Source: Lysinibacillus alkalisoli (GTDB lineage: Bacteria > Bacillota > Bacilli > Bacillales_A > Planococcaceae). From it: a stretch of DNA of 64,000 nt. Of the stretch, positions 47,994 through 56,086 are shown one piece after another. The translations under genes and the position numbers were made by a program. Positions within the stretch are counted from its first letter, which is position 1. The number at the start of each line of letters is the position of its first letter. The stretch covers positions 1 through 64,000 of the forward strand of contig NZ_BMJT01000008.1 in NCBI RefSeq assembly GCF_014643595.1. Reading direction: 5' to 3'. Under the pieces are notes generated by a model that was not told the origin of the DNA, did not search any database, and worked only from the letters and a program-made list of their open reading frames with translations.

Positions 47994-49445
47994 ATGAAAA
48001 AGAAAATAATAATAAGTATCGTTGCTATTTTCGTGATATTCATTGGCTTTACGGTAACAAAAACATTACTAGCTAAATCAAAACAGCCTACTGCTAAACA
48101 ACAAACACACACATTAGATGAGAATCGTATTATTAATAATTTATCCAGCGCTGTGAAAATTAAAACCATATCCTATGAGAATCGTGATCAAATTGACTAT
48201 AGTGAATTTGATAAATTTATTCGTTTTTTAGCTGAGACATACCCATTAGTGCATGAAAATTTATCGCTAGAGCGCATTAATGAATACAGTTTAATTTATC
48301 GATGGGAAGGTACTAATCCAAAAGCACGACCTATAGGTTTGGCGGCACATTATGATGTTGTCCCCGTATTAAAAGGAACAGAGAATGATTGGGAAGAAGA
48401 AGCATTCAGCGGCACCATAACAGAAGAGTTTGTTTGGGGGAGAGGTACTTTAGATGATAAGGTTGGTGTCATTGGTATTTTAGAAGCTGCGGAACAATTA
48501 GTCAAAGAAGGCTATCAACCACCGCAAGATATTTATTTGTTATTTGGGCATGATGAAGAGATTGGTGGAGATGAAGGTGCTGCTAAAATTACGGATTATT
48601 TGAACGAACAAAATATCCAATTAGCGTATGTTATGGATGAAGGCGGAGCTATCGTAACAAATATGGTTCCGGGGATTAAAGCTCCTGTAGGCGTTATAGG
48701 TGTAGCCGAAAAAGGTATGGCAGACGTGACACTCACAACAACAGGAAGTGGTGGGCATTCTTCACAACCTGCTACTATTACAAATGTAGGTCGTATTTCA
48801 AAGGCAATTGCCAAATTAGAAGAACAACAATTTAAAGCCCATTTTGATGGCCCAACAAAAGAGTTATTTGAATTTGTAGCACCAGAAATGAGCTTTGGTT
48901 ACAAATATGTCTTTGAAAATACCTGGCTTTTCCAACCCGTGATCACAAAGATTTTATTAGGTAAACCAGCTACTGCAGCTGTTATGCGTTCAACAATTGC
49001 GCCAACGATCTTTCACGCGGGTGAGAAGGCGAATGTATTACCGGAGAAGGCACAAGCGAATATTAATGTTCGTGTGATGCCACAAGACACATTAGAGAGC
49101 TTACAAAAAGATATTGAAAAGATAATTGATGATGAAGCTATTGACGTAACAGTTGAAGGTAACGAAGCCTCACCAGTATCCTCAACAAGCAATGGAGCAT
49201 TCCAAGCTATTCAACAAGCAGCTCGCGATACTTATCCAGATGCCATTATTGCGCCTTATATTATGATTGCGGGCTCAGACGCGAAACATTATGCAAGAGC
49301 CGCAGATGATACGTATCGTTTTTTACCTATTATGATGGAAGAAGATGGTCTCCAAAAGATGCATGGTACAAATGAGCGTATTACAAAGGATGCCATGATC
49401 AAAGCGGTAGCCTTTTATATGACATTGCTACAAGAGACGAAATAA
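47994..49445 (+). CDS. M20 family metallopeptidase, membrane-anchored (carboxypeptidase S type)
   Basis: This is a zinc peptidase with an N-terminal membrane helix (IIISIVAIFVIFIGFTVTK), so the catalytic part is probably outside the cell or at the membrane. The 483 residues contain the M20 ligand motifs GLAAHYDVVPV, RGTLDDKVGVIGILEA and LFGHDEEIGGDEGA, and a late GSDAKHYA/MHGTNERI pair of metal ligands. The layout resembles carboxypeptidase S/PM20D1 relatives. The substrate is unknown. The start ATG has AAAGGGGGC upstream. Confidence 0.9.
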   Translation: MKKKIIISIVAIFVIFIGFTVTKTLLAKSKQPTAKQQTHTLDENRIINNLSSAVKIKTISYENRDQIDYSEFDKFIRFLAETYPLVHENLSLERINEYSLIYRWEGTNPKARPIGLAAHYDVVPVLKGTENDWEEEAFSGTITEEFVWGRGTLDDKVGVIGILEAAEQLVKEGYQPPQDIYLLFGHDEEIGGDEGAAKITDYLNEQNIQLAYVMDEGGAIVTNMVPGIKAPVGVIGVAEKGMADVTLTTTGSGGHSSQPATITNVGRISKAIAKLEEQQFKAHFDGPTKELFEFVAPEMSFGYKYVFENTWLFQPVITKILLGKPATAAVMRSTIAPTIFHAGEKANVLPEKAQANINVRVMPQDTLESLQKDIEKIIDDEAIDVTVEGNEASPVSSTSNGAFQAIQQAARDTYPDAIIAPYIMIAGSDAKHYARAADDTYRFLPIMMEEDGLQKMHGTNERITKDAMIKAVAFYMTLLQETK

Positions 49446-49463
49446 ATGCGTAACGTATATCAA

Positions 49464-49505
49464 GCAGGCACTGACGATTATTATAACGTCAGTGCCTGTT
49501 TTAAT
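49464..49505. terminator. Terminator between the M20 peptidase gene and luxS
   Basis: CAGGCACTGACG pairs perfectly with CGTCAGTGCCTG over a ten-base A/T loop, followed by TTTT. It lies between two convergent genes; the plus-strand T-run is short. Confidence 0.82.
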
Positions 49506-49519
49506 TATGGCGTTAAATA

Positions 49520-49981
49520 TTAAAATACGATGTGCCACTCATCACGTTGCGCTAAAAATTCTTTAGCCAATGCCAGTGCACCTGCTAAGTCGTGGCTTGC
49601 CGCCCAACCACATTGTACTTCATTACAAGCGGGTACACTTGTTGCTTGTAGTACCTCTTGCAACGTTTGTTCTAAGATGTGTAAGACATCTTCATAATCG
49701 GCATGATTAATGAGCGAGAGGTAAAATCCCGTTTGGCAACCCATAGGTGAAAAATCAATCACCTTATCACTGTAATTACGAATACTATTAGCTGTTAAGT
49801 GTTCTAGTGAGTGCAATGCAGGCATTGCCATATGTGCTTTATTAGGTTGTTTAAAACGAACATCATACTTATAAACTTCATCACCATTCGTGCCTTTTTT
49901 GATATCAGCTAAACGAACGTAAGGGGCAACTACTTTTGTATGATCTAAATCAAAGCTTTCCACATTTGTTTTATCCGTCAT
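49520..49981 (-). CDS. luxS: S-ribosylhomocysteine lyase LuxS
   Basis: LuxS cleaves S-ribosylhomocysteine to homocysteine and DPD, the precursor of autoinducer-2. The 153 residues have the metal ligands in HSLEH (H57, H61) and C124 (EVQCG), the catalytic cysteine in [10 protein letters not shown] (C82) and the N-terminal [23 protein letters not shown] replaces the more common HTLEH, a mild change. AAAGGAG precedes the ATG. It serves the methyl cycle as well as signalling, and lies 1.4 kb from an agr-type system. Confidence 0.96.
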   Translation of the reverse strand: MTDKTNVESFDLDHTKVVAPYVRLADIKKGTNGDEVYKYDVRFKQPNKAHMAMPALHSLEHLTANSIRNYSDKVIDFSPMGCQTGFYLSLINHADYEDVLHILEQTLQEVLQATSVPACNEVQCGWAASHDLAGALALAKEFLAQRDEWHIVF

Positions 49982-50040
49982 TACTGTCCACTCCTTTAAT
50001 GTTTATAAGATTACTATGAATTAATGGTATAGCATAAAAA

Positions 50041-50093
50041 GAAAGAAAGCAATCCTAATTTCTTGTCAGTAAGAAATTGGGACTGCTTTCTGT
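50041..50093 (-). terminator. Terminator after pgeF
   Basis: On the minus strand AAAGCAGTCCCAATTTCTT pairs with AAGAAATTAGGATTGCTTT (small bulges), followed by CTTTCTTTTT. It lies between the pgeF stop and the luxS start, so luxS needs its own promoter in the 60 bases that remain. Confidence 0.8.
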
Positions 50094-50094
50094 A

Positions 50095-50844
50095 TCATTT
50101 TTGCATAATAAAATTGAGATGACGACCACAACTACGATCTTGACGATAAGAAAATCCTTGTTCATCATCATATGTACAAGAGGTATCGACATAAATATTA
50201 TGCTCAGGAATATGATGTAATAAGCATTGCTGTTTCACCACTTGTTGATTATCAATATGATATTTATTGGTTTCTGCATTAAAGTACATAAATTCATTGG
50301 CATAACCTAAAGACAAAAATTGATCATACACATCTTGATCTACCTCAAATCTCTTTTGGCTTAAAGCAGTGCCTATCATTACATGGATATTTTCAGGTAG
50401 ACAGCCTTCATTAGCGATAAGATGGTACATAGTTTTTTTAGTGATTTCTTTCACAGTGCCTTGCCAACCAGAATGAATAGCACCGATGAGTGAGTGCGTA
50501 TTATCAAAAAAGAGTACAGGTACACAATCCGCTGTAAAGCTACACAACACAACATTTTTTTCACATGTATATAAGGCATCTGTATTCGGAATAGCATCTT
50601 GATTAGTAAAAGCACCTCGTCCAAGATCATCTGCTGTTACGCGATGAATATTAGCACTATGCGTTTGATTAGCACAAACAAATTGATTTAAAGAAACATC
50701 TAGTGTTTTAGCTAACTGTTGCCGATTGTTAATAATAGTTTTTGAGTCTTCACAAACATGCAAAGCCATATTATTACATTCATTATGATTAGACTTTAAT
50801 GTCACACCAGCTATGACTTGAGGTGTATCTAGGTAGAGTTTCAT
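50095..50844 (-). CDS. pgeF: Purine nucleoside phosphorylase-type protein PgeF (YfiH/YlmD, DUF152)
   Basis: YfiH/DUF152 proteins were called polyphenol oxidases; members have been shown to act on purine nucleosides or to edit peptidoglycan precursors. The 249 residues carry the family motifs NQTHSANIH, TADCVPVLFF, AIHSGWQGTVKEI and the tail RQDRSCGRHLNF, with His/Cys ligands for zinc. In Bacillus the family also occurs near the division cluster as YlmD; this copy is isolated. AAGGAGG lies before the ATG. Exact activity here is unknown. Confidence 0.87.
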   Translation of the reverse strand: MKLYLDTPQVIAGVTLKSNHNECNNMALHVCEDSKTIINNRQQLAKTLDVSLNQFVCANQTHSANIHRVTADDLGRGAFTNQDAIPNTDALYTCEKNVVLCSFTADCVPVLFFDNTHSLIGAIHSGWQGTVKEITKKTMYHLIANEGCLPENIHVMIGTALSQKRFEVDQDVYDQFLSLGYANEFMYFNAETNKYHIDNQQVVKQQCLLHHIPEHNIYVDTSCTYDDEQGFSYRQDRSCGRHLNFIMQK

Positions 50845-50887
50845 CTGTAACCTCCTTCATGCATAAGATGATATGTAGTATACACGA

Positions 50888-50923
50888 ATAAAAAAGGAAA
50901 AGCTGATAAAAGAGCTTTTCCTT
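50888..50923 (-). terminator. Terminator after the YbjQ-family gene
   Basis: AAGGAAAAGCT pairs perfectly with AGCTTTTCCTT around an eight-base loop. On the minus strand it runs into TTTTTTATT, eight bases beyond the stop codon of the YbjQ-type gene. Confidence 0.88.
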
Positions 50924-50931
50924 GTTAGTTG

Positions 50932-51246
50932 TTAGCGAATGGTTACAGCAGTACCAGCTGCTACACACATCATCATGCCATCACGTAATGTCTCAAAATC
51001 TAAATCGACACCTACTACAGCGTTAGCACCTAAAGCTGCAGCACGTTCTTCCATCTCTTGAATAGCAATTTTACGTCCTTCAGCGAGTTTGTCTTCATAA
51101 GCGCTACTGCGTCCTCCAATAATATCCGTTACAGAGGCAAAAATATCACGTACGACATTAGCACCCATGATCGCTTCCCCACTCACTATCCCATGATATT
51201 CCATGATTTCATGACCTTCTACCTGAGGTGTTGTTGTTACTAGCAT
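50932..51246 (-). CDS. YbjQ/UPF0145 family protein
   Basis: This 104-residue protein is of the YbjQ family (UPF0145, sometimes called heavy-metal-binding domain), predicted to form a small oligomeric ring. It contains [20 protein letters not shown], then [15 protein letters not shown] and [15 protein letters not shown], the family hallmarks. Function is unknown. AAGGAGCGATTA precedes the ATG. It is divergent from agrB with 87 bases between them. Confidence 0.9.
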   Translation of the reverse strand: MLVTTTPQVEGHEIMEYHGIVSGEAIMGANVVRDIFASVTDIIGGRSSAYEDKLAEGRKIAIQEMEERAAALGANAVVGVDLDFETLRDGMMMCVAAGTAVTIR

Positions 51247-51333
51247 ATTAATCGCTCCTTTGTGTTATTTAATATATAATACGTTTAATCTAAAAAAATG
51301 ATTCATAAAAATAATGATTGTGGGTGATAGTAT

Positions 51334-51900
51334 ATGCTTTCAATGATTAAAGAGCGAACGATTCAAACGTTGATAACAGAGCAAATGTCTGACAAAGATC
51401 AAGCGAAGTTACAGTATGGTGTTGCTTTATTTTATGATACATTGACCAAGGGTATCGTAGTGTATGGTTTAGCCATTTTATTAGGTATAGGTATCGAAAC
51501 ACTCATTGCCCATTGTAGTTTTTATCTTTTTAGGCAAGTAACATATGGTTGGCATTATCCTAGCAGTTTGGGGTGCACACTTGTTAGCGTAACAATTTTT
51601 GTACTTATCCCTTTTTCATTACCTTTAACACAGTTAAATGAATATATATTAATTCCATTAGGCTTGGTAGCTGTGAGTATTATTGGCGTATTAGGGCCTG
51701 TTGATACCAAGCAATATAGATTAACAAGTGAACATAAAGCAAAGTTACATCAGTCAGCTTTAGTTCGCATTGTCATTATTATTTTAGTATACGTGGTAAC
51801 CCCCCCACAATATCATAGTTATGTGCTATTAGGGGTTAGCTTTCAAGCATTTACATTAGTCTTTCAATTATTAAAGAATAGGAGGTGTGATTCATGCTAA
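51334..51900 (+). CDS. agrB: AgrB-type pro-autoinducer peptidase
   Basis: AgrB is a membrane cysteine protease that removes the C-terminal tail of AgrD and forms the peptide thiolactone. The 188 residues have several hydrophobic segments and the catalytic pair H74 and C81 in YGWHYPSSLGC, with the same H-x6-C spacing as S. aureus AgrB. The N-terminus is amphipathic. The ATG has GGGTGAT upstream. It overlaps agrD by seven bases and agrC follows. AT-rich DNA upstream has a TATAAT but no clear AgrA direct repeat. Loss of either catalytic residue is not seen, so it should be active. Confidence 0.9.
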   Translation: MLSMIKERTIQTLITEQMSDKDQAKLQYGVALFYDTLTKGIVVYGLAILLGIGIETLIAHCSFYLFRQVTYGWHYPSSLGCTLVSVTIFVLIPFSLPLTQLNEYILIPLGLVAVSIIGVLGPVDTKQYRLTSEHKAKLHQSALVRIVIIILVYVVTPPQYHSYVLLGVSFQAFTLVFQLLKNRRCDSC

Positions 51901-52025
51901 ATTCAGTTTTAGGAATTGTACGTAATGTATTCGTTAATTTTGGTGGCTTAGGTACGAAGAAAGTATGCACAGGATTCACGTATGAGGTAGAGATGCCTAA
52001 AGTATTACAAGAAGAAGAAAAATAA
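51894..52025 (+). CDS. agrD: AgrD-type autoinducer precursor peptide
   Basis: The 43-residue peptide has the three AgrD parts: an amphipathic leader (MLNSVLGIVRNVFVNFGG, 1-18), a core with a single cysteine (C25) and an acidic tail (EVEMPKVLQEEEK, 31-43) with the typical proline. By analogy with Listeria AgrD, where a five-residue ring ends before Y-E, the signal would be a thiolactone between C25 and T29 (C-T-G-F-T) with a short tail from the preceding K-K-V. The ATG at 51894 follows AGGAGGTG. The start overlaps agrB. Ring size is inferred. Confidence 0.88.
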   Translation: MLNSVLGIVRNVFVNFGGLGTKKVCTGFTYEVEMPKVLQEEEK

Positions 52026-52075
52026 TAGAGATACTTGCCTCTTATTCGATTATAATGACGAATAGGAGGTTTTTT

Positions 52076-53368
52076 ATGCTAGCCATAAGTTTATTAGACT
52101 TTATCAGTATACTTATACAGTTTGTGACATTAATTGTTGTGTGTAGTTATGTAATGGAGAACCGTATTTCAATTCGTTTGTTTTTGCTTGCAGGTGTGTT
52201 GGTGTTATTGCCAGCTACGATATTATTTTCTACACTTAAGACTGTTGGTATCATGTATTTCATCGTAAGTATTTATGTTTTAGTCAGTATTTATTATCGC
52301 AAGATGGTAATTTTGTTCACTATTTCATTAACCTTTATTTTGCTTATTTTAGCTGACCATATGAATGGCGCGCTATTAAGTTTATTAAATATAAAGGCAG
52401 ACTCATATGTTTATGTCCGTTTAAGTACGTATGTCGTCGTTGTTTTTGTATTAGAATATTTATATGTTAGGCTGTATCGCGTATTTTTAAAAAATGCGTT
52501 GAAAAATATTGTATTAAGTATTTTCTTAAATGTATTGTCACTCGTTATTATGTTTGGATTTTATTATAATATTTTTGCGGTTATTGATATTAATTCAACA
52601 GAAACAACACGCGTTAATTTTGTTTTGTTTTTATTATTATTTATTTTATTAGGTGCCATCACATCAGGAAGTATTTACTTAGCACTGAATGAAAAGAACT
52701 TTGTGTTAAAAGAACGTGAACATGAGGCTTTCATGACCTATATCGAAACATTAGAGAAAACCAACGAGGATATGCGTTTATTTCGTCATGACTATGTTAA
52801 TATTTTGCTTAGTTTGCAAGGATATATTATGGCAAAAGAGTGGGACAAACTAGAAGAGTACTTTACGATGCACATTAGTAAGATTGAACAAAAAAGTATT
52901 GCTACATCAGCATCTATCATTGATTTACAACGCATTCATATTCGAAGTATTAAAGGTTTATTATTTCAAAAGATCAATACATCTATTGAAAAAGGCTATC
53001 AACCAAAGTTACATGTCTCAGAAGATTTAGAGCAAGTACAATTTGATGAGTTAGCTTTAAACCGCATACTAGGTATTTTATGGGATAATGCAATTGAAGC
53101 TTGCGACATGTATCACCAAAAGGCGATTGAAATGTCCATTATTCAATATGATAATTACATGGAGATACAATTAAATAATTTTATTGGTGATGTCCCACTT
53201 AACATGGAAGAGGTATTAGAGCCACAAGTATCTTTAAAGAAAAATCATGAAGGTGTAGGTCTTGTTAGCGTGAAGCGTCTCGTTAATTATGAAGAGAACA
53301 GTAAGATTACTTTTAAGATAGAAGATGGTTGGTTTAAAGTAAATTTATGTATTTATCATAAAATATGA
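52076..53368 (+). CDS. agrC: AgrC-type sensor histidine kinase (HPK10 family)
   Basis: AgrC detects the autoinducing peptide at the cell surface. The start is the ATG at 52076 after TAGGAGGT; the open frame extends seven codons upstream across that site. The 430 residues have six or so membrane helices (about 1-205), a coiled linker and an HPK10 kinase core: H-box FRHDYVNILLSLQGY (H238), N-box ILWDNAIEACD (N338) and G-box HEGVGLVSVKRL (about 392-403). No LytTR response regulator (AgrA) gene follows; a terminator begins at its stop codon. Confidence 0.92.
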   Translation: MLAISLLDFISILIQFVTLIVVCSYVMENRISIRLFLLAGVLVLLPATILFSTLKTVGIMYFIVSIYVLVSIYYRKMVILFTISLTFILLILADHMNGALLSLLNIKADSYVYVRLSTYVVVVFVLEYLYVRLYRVFLKNALKNIVLSIFLNVLSLVIMFGFYYNIFAVIDINSTETTRVNFVLFLLLFILLGAITSGSIYLALNEKNFVLKEREHEAFMTYIETLEKTNEDMRLFRHDYVNILLSLQGYIMAKEWDKLEEYFTMHISKIEQKSIATSASIIDLQRIHIRSIKGLLFQKINTSIEKGYQPKLHVSEDLEQVQFDELALNRILGILWDNAIEACDMYHQKAIEMSIIQYDNYMEIQLNNFIGDVPLNMEEVLEPQVSLKKNHEGVGLVSVKRLVNYEENSKITFKIEDGWFKVNLCIYHKI

Positions 53369-53407
53369 AAAAGCAGTAGCGAGATGATGAGCGCTACTGC
53401 TTTTCTT
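53368..53407. terminator. Bidirectional terminator between agrC and the F420-ligase-like gene
   Basis: AAAAGCAGTAGCG pairs with CGCTACTGCTTTT over a nine-base loop, starting at the last base of the agrC stop. It closes agrBDC, so no further gene is in this operon. Confidence 0.9.
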
Positions 53408-54597
53408 TATTTTGTAAAGTTATCAAAGTAACCTTGAATATATACGATTGGTGTACCTTTATCACCACTACCAGAAGTTAAGTCAGCTAAAGAACCGATT
53501 AAATCTGTTAGCTTACGAGGCGTTGTACCTTGTGCTTCCATTGCGCCTGTAAGGTCCTCGTCTTTTTCATTAATATGTTTTTTAATCGCTTCTTCTAACT
53601 CAGCACCACGTAAACCAGAGAAATTATTATCTGCTAAATATTTTAGTTTGACTTCATTAGGTGTACCATCTAAGCCATCTGTATATGCTGGCGAAACGAC
53701 AGGGTCAGCAAGTTCCCAAATCTTACCTACAGGATCTTTGAATGCGCCGTCACCATAAATCATAACTTCTACATCTTTGCCTGTTTCTTTACGTAAAATC
53801 TCTTGGATTTTGTCTACAACAGGTTGGCACTCACGTGGGAATAACTTAACGCCATCTTCTGTTGATTTGTTAGAGCCTAATAAACCATATTGTTCATTAT
53901 AGCCACTGCCATCCACAGATGTTGATAAAATATCATCTAAAGTAAATACTTTTTCTGCACCATTGTCTTCTAAAATACGTTTTGTACGGTAACGTGTATG
54001 AATGTCACATGTTAAGACATGTTTTGTATATTGTAAAATAGTTTTTGGCTTTTGCGAGAAGACAACTTCACATTCAGCGCCTTCAGCAGCCACTAACTCT
54101 TTATAGTATTCAATATAATCGACACCTGTAAAGCGGTGTTTGTTATAACCAAATAGTTCACGGAATTGAGCTTCTGTTAATGTATCCGTCCAAGGATTTA
54201 CACCCTTCTCGTCTAAAGCATCTAGTGAAACAAGATGATTGCCGACTTCATCTGATGGGTAGCTTAGCATAATAACTACTTTTTTTGCGCCACGTGCAAT
54301 ACCACGTAAGCAGTTTGCAAAACGGTTACGACTTAAAATAGGGAAAATAACACCTACTGTATTGTCGCCAAATTTATTCGTAATATCTTTAGCGATTTGA
54401 TCGATTGAAGCATAGTTGCCTTGAGCACGAGCTACGATTGATTCTGTAATTGCTACGATATCTTTATTTTGAATTTCAAATCCTTCAGCTTTTGATGAAC
54501 GTAATACGCTATCTACAACGATTTGTTCAATGCTGTCGCCTTTATTAATGATAGGGCAACGAAGACCTCTTGTTACTGTACCAACTGTTCGTTCCAC
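53407..54597 (-). CDS. Coenzyme F420-0:L-glutamate ligase (CofE/FbiB-like) family protein
   Basis: The 396-residue protein belongs to the F420-0:glutamyl ligase family (PF01996 type), with RGLRCPIINKGDSIEQIV, then DIVAITESIVARAQGNYA in the N-terminal part, DGSGYNEQYGLLGSNKS and VMIYGDGAFKDPVGKIWELA further on. It is longer than archaeal CofE because of extra C-terminal sequence. Low-G+C Gram-positives generally do not make F420, and no other F420 gene is nearby, so the substrate is probably different. It is divergent from a LysR regulator that may control it. Confidence 0.82.
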   Translation of the reverse strand: MERTVGTVTRGLRCPIINKGDSIEQIVVDSVLRSSKAEGFEIQNKDIVAITESIVARAQGNYASIDQIAKDITNKFGDNTVGVIFPILSRNRFANCLRGIARGAKKVVIMLSYPSDEVGNHLVSLDALDEKGVNPWTDTLTEAQFRELFGYNKHRFTGVDYIEYYKELVAAEGAECEVVFSQKPKTILQYTKHVLTCDIHTRYRTKRILEDNGAEKVFTLDDILSTSVDGSGYNEQYGLLGSNKSTEDGVKLFPRECQPVVDKIQEILRKETGKDVEVMIYGDGAFKDPVGKIWELADPVVSPAYTDGLDGTPNEVKLKYLADNNFSGLRGAELEEAIKKHINEKDEDLTGAMEAQGTTPRKLTDLIGSLADLTSGSGDKGTPIVYIQGYFDNFTK

Positions 54598-54717
54598 TAA
54601 GATTCGCTCCTTTTTACGCGCTTGCGTAATTTAAAATTGAACTACTCTTGTACTATACATGGTTTATAGATATAAGTAAAATGAATATATGATATATTAG
54701 GTATAAGGAGTGCTTAT

Positions 54718-55623
54718 ATGGTAAGTAAATTAGATTTATATCGTATTTTTAGTCAAGTAGCTGTTAGTGAAAGCTTTTCTAAAGCAGCTAAAACGCTTTA
54801 TTTAACACAACCTGCAGTGAGCCAATCCATCATGCAATTGGAAGAAGAACTTGAAATGCGTCTCTTTAACCGTACACCAAAAGGCGTATCATTAACACGA
54901 GAGGGTAAACTTTTGTACGATTATGTACACTCGGCGCTGAATTTAATTGACTCTGGTGAAAAAAAGATGCAAGAGTTTAAAACATTACGTGCGGGCAAAA
55001 TAGCGATTGGTGTTGGAGATACGATATCGCGTTATTTCTTGTTGCCCTATCTAGAAACATTTCATAATTTGTATCCGGATATTAAATTTAAATTGGTTAA
55101 TGGTACAACTTCCGAACTATGTCGTATTTTAAAGACAGGCGAAATTGATGTTGCATTATGTAATTTTCCCATTGATGACCCTAAACTAAAATTAATTGTG
55201 TGTGACGAAGTACAAGATACGTTTGTTTATGGTGAGAAATACCATAAAATGTTTTCACAACCTGTCACGTTTGAAGAGCTAGTTAAGTGGCCCTTAATAT
55301 GCCTTGAACAAAGCTCAAATTCTCGACGTTTTATGGATGATTTTATGGCAGAACGAGGAATTGAGATGGCTCCTGAATTTGAACTAGGCTCTCATGAATT
55401 ATTACTAGACTTTGCAAAAATTAACTTAGGTATTGCCTGTGTAACAAAGGAGTTTTCAAAAAACTATTTAGAGAGTGGTGTCTTACAAGAAGTGCAATTA
55501 ATGGAGCCAATACCTAAGCGAGCTATTGGTATTTGTTATTTAAAGAGCGTACCCTTGTCACCAGCATCTACAAAATTTGTGGAAATTGTTGTGAATAAAA
55601 AAGTAGATTATTTTTTGTCATAA
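54718..55623 (+). CDS. LysR family transcriptional regulator
   Basis: This is a LysR-type regulator of 301 residues. The N-terminal winged helix-turn-helix covers residues 1-65 (DLYRIFSQVAVSESFSKAAK, TQPAVSQSIMQLEEELEMRL, RTPKGVSLTREG). A type-2 periplasmic-binding fold for the effector follows (AIGVGDTISRYFLLPYLETF; EIDVALCNFP). The ATG follows AAGGAGTGCTTAT. It is divergent from the F420-ligase-like gene with 120 A/T-rich bases between, the usual regulator-target layout. The effector is unknown. Confidence 0.93.
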   Translation: MVSKLDLYRIFSQVAVSESFSKAAKTLYLTQPAVSQSIMQLEEELEMRLFNRTPKGVSLTREGKLLYDYVHSALNLIDSGEKKMQEFKTLRAGKIAIGVGDTISRYFLLPYLETFHNLYPDIKFKLVNGTTSELCRILKTGEIDVALCNFPIDDPKLKLIVCDEVQDTFVYGEKYHKMFSQPVTFEELVKWPLICLEQSSNSRRFMDDFMAERGIEMAPEFELGSHELLLDFAKINLGIACVTKEFSKNYLESGVLQEVQLMEPIPKRAIGICYLKSVPLSPASTKFVEIVVNKKVDYFLS

Positions 55624-55644
55624 ATGACTAGAAGTATACAAAAT

Positions 55645-55688
55645 AAAAAAGGCGGTGTGATTTTTTTAAATCTCACAACCTTTTTATT
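55645..55688. terminator. Terminator after the LysR gene
   Basis: AAAAAGG pairs with CCTTTTT, and the inner GTGTGATTT with AAATCTCAC (one mismatch). T-rich DNA follows on the plus strand and A-rich DNA on the other. Confidence 0.78.
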
Positions 55689-55719
55689 TTTGCTATCGTT
55701 GTTTGTTATAAAAGAGTAT

Positions 55720-55917
55720 TTAATGTGTATTATATCCAAAGAATATAATAAAAAAGATCAATATTAGAATAGCAATAATGAACAATAAATAAAATGTGCT
55801 GATGGTTAGTAAAGCGAATCTAGAAAGGTGACGCTTACTTTTAAAAAGAGAGAAGAATACTATTATGAAACAAATTAACATGATATATATAGGAAGAAGT
55901 AGTAGACCTCGTTCCAT
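55720..55917 (-). CDS. Possible small membrane protein
   Basis: This open frame of 65 residues encodes two strongly hydrophobic segments (LLLLPIYIMLICFIIVFFSL and LLFIIAILILIFFIIFFGY) around a basic loop FKSKRHLSRF, as in small two-helix membrane proteins. The ribosome binding site is poor: AAGGGGTGA lies about 25 bases before the ATG. A/T-rich DNA easily yields such frames by chance. No family was recognised. The remainder of 55689-56086 shows nothing else. Confidence 0.35.
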   Translation of the reverse strand: MERGLLLLPIYIMLICFIIVFFSLFKSKRHLSRFALLTISTFYLLFIIAILILIFFIIFFGYNTH

Positions 55918-56086
55918 TAATAATGTAAGTAAATCGATTTTTTCACCCCTTGATCGCAGTATACCATAAATGTATTTTTATAACATTTATTGTTTAGATT
56001 TTCACTCCATTCGCTAATCGCCCTTAAATTATTAATTTTCTCTTGATTCATGAAGTAGTACACTAATAACAAACTGGGGGGATTGG

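Noticed and set aside
51297-51319. AATGATT repeated 16 bases apart before agrB as a possible AgrA site
   Set aside because: The repeat does not match known AgrA sites, is not placed beside a -35, and is likely by chance in A/T-rich DNA.
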